From JAGTRI01 sp964580405 (GTDB lineage Archaea; Thermoproteota; Bathyarchaeia; Bathyarchaeales; DTEX01), in assembly GCA_964580405.1 (NCBI GenBank), contig CAZOKM010000061.1, positions 1-10,183 on the forward strand: DNA of 10,183 nucleotides. Direction: 5' to 3'. Position numbers and translations under genes: made by a program. The notes under the pieces are model-generated. The model was given only the letters and a program-made list of their open reading frames with translations, did not search any database and was not told the origin of the DNA. Shown one piece after another: positions 4,619 through 10,183 of the stretch (positions within the stretch are counted from its first letter, which is position 1; each line of letters opens with the position of its first letter).

Positions 4619-6376
4619 GTGGATTTCATGGCGAGAGGATTCACTCTGAAGGTGCTGCTTACTTGCCTTGTAGTGATGCTGACGTTCTCAGTATCCGTTG
4701 TATGTGCAACTTCGGAGACTGACTGGTGGCCAACGTTCCATCACGACCCTGCGCATACAGGATACTCGGACTCGACAGCGCCTGAGACGAACAACATAAT
4801 ATGGAGCTACCAAACCGGATGGCGCGTGTGGTCCCCTCCCACCGTTGCCGAAGGAAGGGTTTACGCAGGTTCATGGGACTGCAACGTATACTGCCTAGAC
4901 GCGTACACGGGCTCAAAAGTATGGAACTACACAACCGGGGCTATTGTGGATTCTTCTCCCGCCGTTGCGGAAGGAAGGGTGTACTTTGGCTCCTATGACT
5001 ACAACGTCTATTGCCTAGACGCAGACACCGGTACAAAGATATGGAACTACACGACGGGAAATGAGGTGCGTTCTTCCCCTGCCGTTGCCGATGGAAGGGT
5101 GTACGTGGGCTCATGGGACTGCAACGTGTACTGCCTAGATGCGGACAACGGTCTGAAAATATGGAGCTACCAAACCGGGTCTGTTGTGGTCTCTTCTCCT
5201 GCCATTACCGATGGAAAGATGTACGTAGGTTCAGGAGACTGTAACGTATACTGCTTGGATGCGGACAACGGTTCGAAAATATGGAGCTTCCACACCGGTA
5301 ATGCTGTGTGGTCTTCGCCCTCCGTTGTTGACGGAAAGGTGTACGTAGGTTCATGGGACCACAACGTGTACTGCCTAGACGCTGATACGGGCTCAGAAAT
5401 TTGGAGCTACCAGACTGGAAATGATGTGTGGTCTTCCCCCGCGGTTGCCGACGGAAGGGTTTACGTGGGCTCCTATGATTATAACGTTTACTGCCTAGAC
5501 GCGGACAACGGTTCGAAAATATGGAACTACACAACCGGAAACTATGTGTGGTCCTCTCCTGCTGTCGCTGACGGAAAGGTTTACGTTGGCTCAGGGGACT
5601 ACAACGTCTACTGCCTAGACGCGGATATAGGCTCAGAAATTTGGAGCTACCAAACCGGAAACGCTGTGCGGTCCTCTCCCGTGTGGTCTTCCCCCGCGGT
5701 TGCCGACGGAATAGTGTACGTTGGCTCCTATGATGGCATTGTCTACGCTTTTGGGGCTCATTTAAGAGCTCATTACCTAGTAACATTTAGTGAACAAGGA
5801 CTGCCAAACGGAACTCGGTGGGCAGTTACATTCGGAGGGCAGACACAGTCTTCCACAGGCAGCATCATCACCTTCAGTACGACGACTTCTGGCTCATACA
5901 ACTGGAACGTGTCGTCTCAGATTTCCGTGGGAAGTGGCGAAAGGTACGTCTCTGACGTAACCTCGGGAACCGTCGAGCTTGCTTCGCAGAACGCATCCCA
6001 GACCATAGAATATACCCATCAATACAGTTTGACAATCACAGCGCAACCAAGCGGCTCAATATCATACAGTTATCCCGAATCTTCAGGCACAGTCAGTGGA
6101 GGCAGCACCGAAGTGATATATGTGCCAGCGGGGGGAAGCGTTCTGCTTTCAGCCCAGCCATCTTCCTTCCTTTACCAGTTCAACGGTTGGACTGGAACCG
6201 TAGCATCAACCAACAGTCAGCTCAGCGTAAGCGTGGACTCGCCGATGAGCGTGGAATCTACATTCGGCCTCAACTACATGAGTATCGAACTGATAGCTGC
6301 CATCGTCATCATAGCTATTCTCGCAGGGAGCTTTCTAGCGCGAAAGAAAAGGAAACATAATAAACAAACGAAATAA
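4619..6376 (+). CDS. Membrane-anchored extracellular eight-bladed PQQ-like beta-propeller
   Basis: 585 residues from GTG 4619, or 582 from ATG 4628. An N-terminal hydrophobic segment (about 9-29) looks like a signal peptide. Eight PQQ-like blades of 40 residues (about 61-380) follow the pattern IWSYQTG..VWSSPAVADGRVYVGS.D.NVYCLDADNGS. Next comes a beta-rich stretch with VTFSEQGLPNGTRWAVTF, a motif I associate with archaeal surface proteins; then a divergent InlB-B-repeat-like domain (about 469-550, with FNGWTGTV); a membrane helix (about 555-575); and a basic tail (RKKRKHNKQTK). This predicts a propeller outside the cell with its C-terminus in the cytoplasm. Sequons (NYT in blades 2, 3 and 7; NGS in blades 4 and 6; NGT, NVS and NAS later) suit N-glycosylation. 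Such propellers usually act as scaffolds or binding platforms. No PQQ-enzyme catalytic domain is seen, so dehydrogenase activity should not be assumed. It appears to be transcribed alone. Confidence 0.9.
   Translation: MDFMARGFTLKVLLTCLVVMLTFSVSVVCATSETDWWPTFHHDPAHTGYSDSTAPETNNIIWSYQTGWRVWSPPTVAEGRVYAGSWDCNVYCLDAYTGSKVWNYTTGAIVDSSPAVAEGRVYFGSYDYNVYCLDADTGTKIWNYTTGNEVRSSPAVADGRVYVGSWDCNVYCLDADNGLKIWSYQTGSVVVSSPAITDGKMYVGSGDCNVYCLDADNGSKIWSFHTGNAVWSSPSVVDGKVYVGSWDHNVYCLDADTGSEIWSYQTGNDVWSSPAVADGRVYVGSYDYNVYCLDADNGSKIWNYTTGNYVWSSPAVADGKVYVGSGDYNVYCLDADIGSEIWSYQTGNAVRSSPVWSSPAVADGIVYVGSYDGIVYAFGAHLRAHYLVTFSEQGLPNGTRWAVTFGGQTQSSTGSIITFSTTTSGSYNWNVSSQISVGSGERYVSDVTSGTVELASQNASQTIEYTHQYSLTITAQPSGSISYSYPESSGTVSGGSTEVIYVPAGGSVLLSAQPSSFLYQFNGWTGTVASTNSQLSVSVDSPMSVESTFGLNYMSIELIAAIVIIAILAGSFLARKKRKHNKQTK
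4799..5758 (+). repeat. Eight tandem 120-bp repeats encoding propeller blades
   Basis: Repeat units begin at 4799, 4919, 5039, 5159, 5279, 5399, 5519 and 5639, each 120 bases (40 codons) with exact spacing for the first seven. The eighth unit carries an extra 15 bases near 5681 and lacks the last five codons of the consensus, so it is also about 120 bases. Similarity is high in DNA as well as protein; for example, the junctions before units 5 and 7 share a run beginning GCGGACAACGGTTCG. The unit ends alternate between DNGSK (units 4 and 6) and D.GSE (units 5 and 7), suggesting a two-blade, 240-bp higher-order period in the second half. Confidence 0.93.
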
Positions 6377-6397
6377 GCTTATAAGCTTCTTTTCTAT
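6375..6397 (+). terminator. Palindrome plus pyrimidine run at the end of the propeller gene
   Basis: AAGCTTATAAGCTT (6375-6388) is a perfect 14-base palindrome that begins inside the stop codon and is followed by a T-rich stretch (TCTTTTCTATT). This resembles a terminator. The palindrome has little room for a loop, so the T-rich run may be what matters in archaea. Confidence 0.4.
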
Positions 6398-6403
6398 TAA
6401 ACG

Positions 6404-6410
6404 CTTAAAC
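6404..6410 (+). promoter_or_regulatory. Candidate TATA box for the UPF0147 gene
   Basis: CTTAAAC is a weak TATA-like element about 45-50 bases before the TTG start. It predicts initiation near 6430, just before the GAGGGG ribosome-binding motif at 6441-6446. The box is not a strong match. Confidence 0.25.
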
Positions 6411-6453
6411 AAACTCCGCGTAACAAAATTATTTTGTCAAGAGGGGTCAGGCG

Positions 6454-6732
6454 TTGGTCAGCAAGAAGAAGCAGCAGGAATACGAAGAGAAAATCAAGCA
6501 AGCTATGTTCATCCTTGGTCAGGTCTCGGAGGACAACACGACCCCCCGTAACATCAGGAGGGCCGCGAAGAACGCGATGGACACGCTTCAGTCCACGGGG
6601 CACACGGTCGGCATCAAAGCCTCCAACGCCATCTCAATCCTCGATGAGATTCTTCAGGACCCGAACATGCCGCCCTACACGCGGGTCAAGCTCTGGAACG
6701 TCATGAGCCTCATCGAAGCCATAAAGGACTAA
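6454..6732 (+). CDS. UPF0147 family protein (conserved archaeal, function unknown)
   Basis: A 92-residue protein, highly charged and apparently all-helical, with no cysteine, signal or membrane segment. It matches the archaeal UPF0147 family (PF03685), recognised by its length and by segments such as AMFILGQVSEDNTTPRNIRR, the alanine-rich helix after it, and DPNMPPYTRVKLWNVMS. The start is TTG 6454, supported by GAGGGG at 6441-6446 with a spacer of about 7-8 bases; no in-frame ATG lies nearby. I know of no established function. It appears to be a single-gene unit between two unrelated genes. Confidence 0.9.
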   Translation: MVSKKKQQEYEEKIKQAMFILGQVSEDNTTPRNIRRAAKNAMDTLQSTGHTVGIKASNAISILDEILQDPNMPPYTRVKLWNVMSLIEAIKD

Positions 6733-6776
6733 AGCTCTGCCAGACAAATTTTCAAGCCTGCACAATTATGGGAATA

Positions 6777-6785
6777 ACTTATATC
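6777..6785 (+). promoter_or_regulatory. Candidate TATA box for the dehydrogenase gene
   Basis: ACTTATATC follows a purine-rich GGGAATA that could act as a BRE element. Initiation about 25 bases on would fall near 6806, leaving a leader of about 45 bases before the GTG start. The 109-base spacer at 6733-6841 holds nothing else that I can support. Confidence 0.4.
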
Positions 6786-6850
6786 ATCGACCCAAAATAA
6801 TGTAGCACCCCAAAAACCGCATTAATTAACTGACACAAAAGGTGACTGAC

Positions 6851-7897
6851 GTGCCGAAGGAACTTGTTGCCACCGCCCCGAAGCAGCTTGCCCTCAGGGA
6901 ATACGAGGACCCGCCCCTGAAGCCGAACCAGATTAGGATAAAGAGCCAGTTCTCAGCCGAGAAGCACGGGACGATGCTGCCCATCTTCCTCGGGTCGTCC
7001 ACGCTCACGAACAAACGGTACGACGCCGAATCGGGGCTCTTCCTCCCAGAAAGCTCAGGAAAGGGGTGGACCGCCAAGTTTCCCATGAACCTGGGGAACA
7101 TGACCGTCGGCTCAGTCACGGAGGCCGGAGATAAAACCAAAAAGGTCAAGGTCGGTGACAGAGTCTACGGCTACCTCCCGATACGGGAGACGCACACGGT
7201 CAACGAGGAGAACGTGACCGTCGCGCCCGTCGAGTTGGGCGATAGGGACATAGTCTGCATCGACCCCGCGGTCGTCGCGCTCATGGCGGTCCGCGAAGGG
7301 CGAGTCAGAATCGGCGACACGGTGGCGGTCTTCGGCCTCGGGGCGATAGGGCTCATGGCAGTCCAGCTCGCGAAGCTCTCAGGCGCCCTTACCGTCATTG
7401 GGATTGAACTCATTCAGAAGAGGCGGAACCTAGCCGAGACCTACGGCGCGGACATCACGTTGAATCCGCTTGAATGCGACGTCGGGTTCGAAATGAAGAA
7501 GCTCACAGGCGGAAAAAGCGTCGACATATCCCTAGAGACAAGCGGCTCGTACAAGGCCCTGCACGAAGCCATCAGGTCCACCAGGTACGGCGGCACGGTC
7601 GTCCCAGTCTCGTGGTACCATGGCGAAGCGAAGGGCCTGAACCTTGGCGAAGAGTGGCACTTCAACCGCCAGACCCTGGTCTCAGGCGCGAGGGTCGAGA
7701 GCGAGCCGTACAGGGACTACCCGCTTTGGGACAGGAAGCGCCTCTACAACACGGTCATCGAACTGTTCAAGAAGAAGCACCTCACGAGTCAGGGGCTGCT
7801 TACACCGACGGTGCAGTTCAAGGACGTAGCCGAAGCCTACATGAAAATCGTCGATAAGCCCGAAGAAACCATTAAATTGGGCGTCACCTACAGTTAA
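6851..7897 (+). CDS. Medium-chain (MDR) NAD(P)-dependent dehydrogenase lacking zinc cysteines
   Basis: From GTG 6851 the protein has 348 residues. AGGTGA (6840-6845) lies five bases before this GTG. A GTG at 6842 is in frame but sits inside that ribosome-binding motif, and would add only three residues. The N-terminal part is the GroES-like MDR fold (PPLKPNQIRIKSQFSAEKHGT, and VKVGDRVYGYLP). The Rossmann part has GLGAIGLMAVQLAKLSGA (glycines at 162-167), and E186 at the end of the second strand suggests NAD(H) over NADP(H). Only two cysteines are present, so neither the catalytic Cys/GHE zinc site nor the four-cysteine structural zinc lobe exists. It resembles the BchC-like, zinc-independent-looking members often annotated as zinc-binding alcohol dehydrogenases. 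The reaction is probably a two-electron oxidation or reduction of an alcohol or ketone; the substrate is unknown. The next gene starts 42 bases after its stop. Confidence 0.88.
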   Translation: MPKELVATAPKQLALREYEDPPLKPNQIRIKSQFSAEKHGTMLPIFLGSSTLTNKRYDAESGLFLPESSGKGWTAKFPMNLGNMTVGSVTEAGDKTKKVKVGDRVYGYLPIRETHTVNEENVTVAPVELGDRDIVCIDPAVVALMAVREGRVRIGDTVAVFGLGAIGLMAVQLAKLSGALTVIGIELIQKRRNLAETYGADITLNPLECDVGFEMKKLTGGKSVDISLETSGSYKALHEAIRSTRYGGTVVPVSWYHGEAKGLNLGEEWHFNRQTLVSGARVESEPYRDYPLWDRKRLYNTVIELFKKKHLTSQGLLTPTVQFKDVAEAYMKIVDKPEETIKLGVTYS

Positions 7898-7939
7898 GGC
7901 GTCGGGGAACCCGCGCAACAATCAGGGAAGTGCCAGTTT

Positions 7940-8995
7940 TTGTCCTTGCACGAGGCGATGCTCTACGACAAAGCCGAAGACAATAAAGTCAGGTGCAGCC
8001 TCTGCGGTCGCCGCTGCCTAATCCAAGACGGGTCCACGGGGTTCTGCAGGGTCAGAAAGAACGTTTCGGGCAAGCTTTACTCGCTCAACTACGCGAAGGC
8101 CTGCGCGGCGAACATCGACCCCATCGGCAAGAAGCCGCTTTCCCACTTCCACCCCGGAGCCTCGGTCCTCTCAATCGCCACGGTCGGGTGCAACTTCAGG
8201 TGCCAGTTCTGCGACAACTGGGACATAAGCCAAGAAACACAAATCGTCGGCAGAAACTTCCCGCCCGAAGACGTCGTCAGGGCAGCCAAGGACAGCGGAT
8301 GCCAAGGAATAAGCTACACGTACACGGAGCCCACAATCTTCTTCGAGTACGCTTATGATACCTCTGTTCTAGCTCACAAGCAGGGGCTCTTCAACACGTT
8401 CGTGACGAACGGCTACATGACGCCCGAAGCCATCAGAACCATCTCGGGGTACCTCGACGCCGCGACCGTCGACTTCAAAGGAGGAGGCGACCCCCTATTC
8501 TACCGAAGATTCTCGTCCGTCCCCTCAGTCGAACCGATTTTCGACGCCCTGAAGGAAATGAAGAAATGCGGCGTCCACGTCGAAATCACGAACCTCGTCG
8601 TGCCCAAAATAGGCGACTCAGTGGAACAGATTAGGCAGCTCGCCACGTGGATAAAGGACAACCTAGGCAGAGACACGCCGTTTCACCTCCTGAGGTTCCA
8701 CCCGAACTACGAGCTGACCGAAATCAGCTCAACCGAAGTCAAATCACTTGAGACTTCTTATGGCGCTGCTAAGGAAGCGGGACTTAACTACGTGTACCTC
8801 GGGAACGTTCCCGGCCACCGATACGAGAACACGTACTGCCCAGAATGCAACGAGCTACTGGTCAAGAGGGAGAGCTTCAGCATCGTCAAATGGAACGTCA
8901 CCGGCGACAAGAAGTGCCCCAACTGCGGAAAAAGCATCGCCGTAAAGGGCGAGTTCCACAAGGAAGGCTTCTCCTACCCCTATTCTGTTCTGTAA
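7940..8995 (+). CDS. amrS: AmmeMemoRadiSam-type radical SAM enzyme (PflA-like)
   Basis: 351 residues from TTG 7940, with GGGAAG about 10 bases upstream; TTG 7946 and ATG 7958 are alternatives. The radical SAM motif CX3CX2C is C84, C88, C91 (VGCNFRCQFCDNWDISQ), which binds the [4Fe-4S] cluster that cleaves S-adenosylmethionine. An N-terminal motif CX2CX3CX9C (19, 22, 26, 36) and a C-terminal zinc-ribbon-like pair CPEC (300, 303) and CPNC (326, 329) flank the core. With PIGKKPLSHFHPGASVLSI this arrangement matches the radical SAM member of the AmmeMemoRadiSam set, named for its genomic link to AMMECR1 and Memo proteins. Those partners are not seen here. The enzyme should be cytoplasmic and oxygen-sensitive; I know of no firmly established substrate. 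It may share a transcript with the dehydrogenase 42 bases upstream. The gene symbol is family-level. Confidence 0.88.
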   Translation: MSLHEAMLYDKAEDNKVRCSLCGRRCLIQDGSTGFCRVRKNVSGKLYSLNYAKACAANIDPIGKKPLSHFHPGASVLSIATVGCNFRCQFCDNWDISQETQIVGRNFPPEDVVRAAKDSGCQGISYTYTEPTIFFEYAYDTSVLAHKQGLFNTFVTNGYMTPEAIRTISGYLDAATVDFKGGGDPLFYRRFSSVPSVEPIFDALKEMKKCGVHVEITNLVVPKIGDSVEQIRQLATWIKDNLGRDTPFHLLRFHPNYELTEISSTEVKSLETSYGAAKEAGLNYVYLGNVPGHRYENTYCPECNELLVKRESFSIVKWNVTGDKKCPNCGKSIAVKGEFHKEGFSYPYSVL

Positions 8996-9036
8996 ACGGC
9001 CTCGTTTACCTCTGGGAAAGCCCGAGTAAAGACATG

Positions 9037-9046
9037 AATTAATAAG
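9037..9046 (+). promoter_or_regulatory. Candidate TATA box for the second radical SAM gene
   Basis: AATTAATAAG in the 80-base spacer (8996-9075) predicts initiation near 9062, which would give a short leader of about 14 bases before ATG 9076. No Shine-Dalgarno motif is visible, consistent with a short or nearly leaderless message. The element is weak. Confidence 0.25.
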
Positions 9047-9075
9047 ATTCCCGTTTCAGTATTTTCTAGAACTCA

Positions 9076-10167
9076 ATGTGGCATATTCTGAGAAGAGACG
9101 CTGACACGGTTCTGGAAGACGAGAAGGTTAAGGCAAGCTTACACAGGTACATCGCCGTGATGAAGGACGAGAAGCCAGCGAAGTTCATGGTCGCTGGGAA
9201 AATACCCGCAAACTTTAGCGGCACTATTTCAGTCCGAGAACTGTGGAGAATTCATGATCAAACACTAGAAGAATTTACGCGTCTGGAACAGGAAATTGAC
9301 AGCGGTCGAACCTCTCTGAAGGAGCTGGAAACCGCCAAGACCTCGTTCCTCGAACTCAAGATTGAAATAGCCCACAGAATCCTCGAGAGCTGCCACTTTT
9401 GCACCAGAAAATGCGGCGTCAACCGTCTCAAGGGACAGAAGGGTTACTGCGGATGCGGCAAACAAGCCATGGTCTCGTCTTTTTTCGGGCACATGGGCGA
9501 GGAGCCTGAGCTCGTGCCTTCAGGAACAGTCTTCACCCTCGGCTGCACGATGCGGTGTCTGCACTGCCAGAACTGGACGATTTCACAATGGTCCGAACAG
9601 GGAGAAGTATATTCACCTCAGAGATTAGCTTTAGTTGTTGAACAGCTGCGCCGAAATGGCTGCAGAAACGCGAACCTTGTGGGCGGAGAGCCGACGCCTT
9701 GGTTTGAGCAGTGGCTCGGCGCGTTTAGGCTCGTTGGACTCAACGTTCCCGTCGTTTGGAACTCGAACTCGTACTACAGCGAGGAAACGGCAAAGCTCCT
9801 AGCTGGCTTCGCGGACGTTTACCTCTTGGACTTCAAGTACGGGAACAACGAGTGCGCCGAGAGAATATCGGACGCGCCGAACTACTGGGAGGTGTGTACC
9901 CGGAACCACCTGCACGCGGCGGAGCACGGGGAACTCATAATACGAGTGCTGGTTTTGCCTGGGCACCTTGAATGTTGCACAAAGGAAATATTGAATTGGA
10001 TTTCAGGCAATTTGGGCAAGAACACGCGGGTCAACCTGATGTTCCAGTACAAGCCCGAGTGGAGGGCTCACGAGGTTCCCCATCTGGGAAGGAGGCTGAC
10101 AGCCGACGAGATGCGGAGAGCGGTTCAACTTGCTGAAGAGGCTGGGCTCACGAACTTTATCACGTAA
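9076..10167 (+). CDS. COG1313/PflX-type radical SAM protein with N-terminal extension
   Basis: 363 residues from ATG 9076. The radical SAM core has CX3CX2C at C157, C161, C164 (LGCTMRCLHCQNWTISQ). Before it, CHFCTRKCGVNRLKGQKGYCGCG gives cysteines 106, 109, 113, 125 and 127, the signature of the PflX/COG1313 group related to pyruvate formate-lyase activating enzyme. Other family marks are GCRNANLVGGEPTPW, VVWNSNSYYSEET and VYLLDFKYGNNECAERIS. The first 105 residues are an extension with a charged, heptad-like stretch (about 70-100) that could form a coiled coil. The role is unknown; by family it may activate a glycyl-radical or other protein target, but no such target gene is present. It differs in subfamily from the preceding radical SAM protein, so the two are neighbours rather than a recent duplication. 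The gene ends 16 bases before the window edge. Confidence 0.88.
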   Translation: MWHILRRDADTVLEDEKVKASLHRYIAVMKDEKPAKFMVAGKIPANFSGTISVRELWRIHDQTLEEFTRLEQEIDSGRTSLKELETAKTSFLELKIEIAHRILESCHFCTRKCGVNRLKGQKGYCGCGKQAMVSSFFGHMGEEPELVPSGTVFTLGCTMRCLHCQNWTISQWSEQGEVYSPQRLALVVEQLRRNGCRNANLVGGEPTPWFEQWLGAFRLVGLNVPVVWNSNSYYSEETAKLLAGFADVYLLDFKYGNNECAERISDAPNYWEVCTRNHLHAAEHGELIIRVLVLPGHLECCTKEILNWISGNLGKNTRVNLMFQYKPEWRAHEVPHLGRRLTADEMRRAVQLAEEAGLTNFIT

Positions 10168-10183
10168 TATTTTAGTGGGAGAT

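Noticed and set aside
4619..4710. Lipoprotein signal at SVVCAT in the propeller protein
   Set aside because: The residues before the cysteine do not fit a lipobox well, and a C-terminal membrane helix already explains the anchoring.
4799..5758. CRISPR-like reading of the 120-bp repeats
   Set aside because: The units are directly adjacent, coding, in frame and without unique spacers; they encode propeller blades.
5205..5786. 193-residue minus-strand frame opposite the propeller repeats
   Set aside because: It is a repetitive antisense image of the blade units, rich in Arg and Ser, with no start signals.
6822..6850. TTAATTAA palindrome and repeated ACTGAC before the dehydrogenase as an operator
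   Set aside because: Both are very short and low in complexity; I could not support an operator or a C/D-box RNA from them.

Overview
The window reads as chromosomal DNA from an uncultured, anaerobic archaeon, most likely a Bathyarchaeia-type (TACK) lineage; the lineage is an inference from gene content, not a measurement. The archaeal signs are A/T-rich TATA boxes in short spacers between G/C-richer genes, Shine-Dalgarno motifs combined with CTG, TTG and GTG starts, a UPF0147 protein (an archaeal family), a tungsten-type aldehyde ferredoxin oxidoreductase, and a surface protein with sequons and a C-terminal membrane anchor.

Layout: (1) 3-122, the tail of an upstream gene. (2) 220-2591, an operon of a tungsten aldehyde:ferredoxin oxidoreductase-type catalytic subunit and a ferredoxin-like subunit with four [4Fe-4S] sites. 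(3) 2639-2917, a small basic protein on the minus strand, converging on that operon. (4) 3083-4468, a left-handed beta-helix acyltransferase followed by a cyclase-family (kynurenine formamidase-like) hydrolase. (5) 4619-6376, a membrane-anchored extracellular PQQ-like beta-propeller built from eight 120-bp repeats. (6) 6454-6732, UPF0147. (7) 6851-7897, a medium-chain dehydrogenase without the usual zinc cysteines. (8) 7940-8995 and 9076-10167, two different PflA-like radical SAM proteins in a row: an AmmeMemoRadiSam-type enzyme and a COG1313/PflX-type protein.

How they may work together: the oxidoreductase and its Fe-S subunit probably pass electrons from aldehyde oxidation to ferredoxin or another acceptor. 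The two radical SAM proteins and the dehydrogenase also fit low-potential, oxygen-sensitive metabolism, but nothing ties them to one pathway. The acyltransferase and cyclase are 12 bases apart and probably co-transcribed. No CRISPR array, tRNA, rRNA, insertion sequence or clearly foreign island was seen.

The most notable observations are a probable CTG start for the oxidoreductase, supported by a strong Shine-Dalgarno motif, an upstream TATA box and residue numbering that falls into register with the Pyrococcus enzyme; the young tandem-repeat structure of the propeller gene, including a five-residue insertion beside a 30-base identity between blades 6 and 8; and a cyclase with Glu in place of the canonical metal-site Asp. 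I did not find a convincing wholly new multi-gene system.
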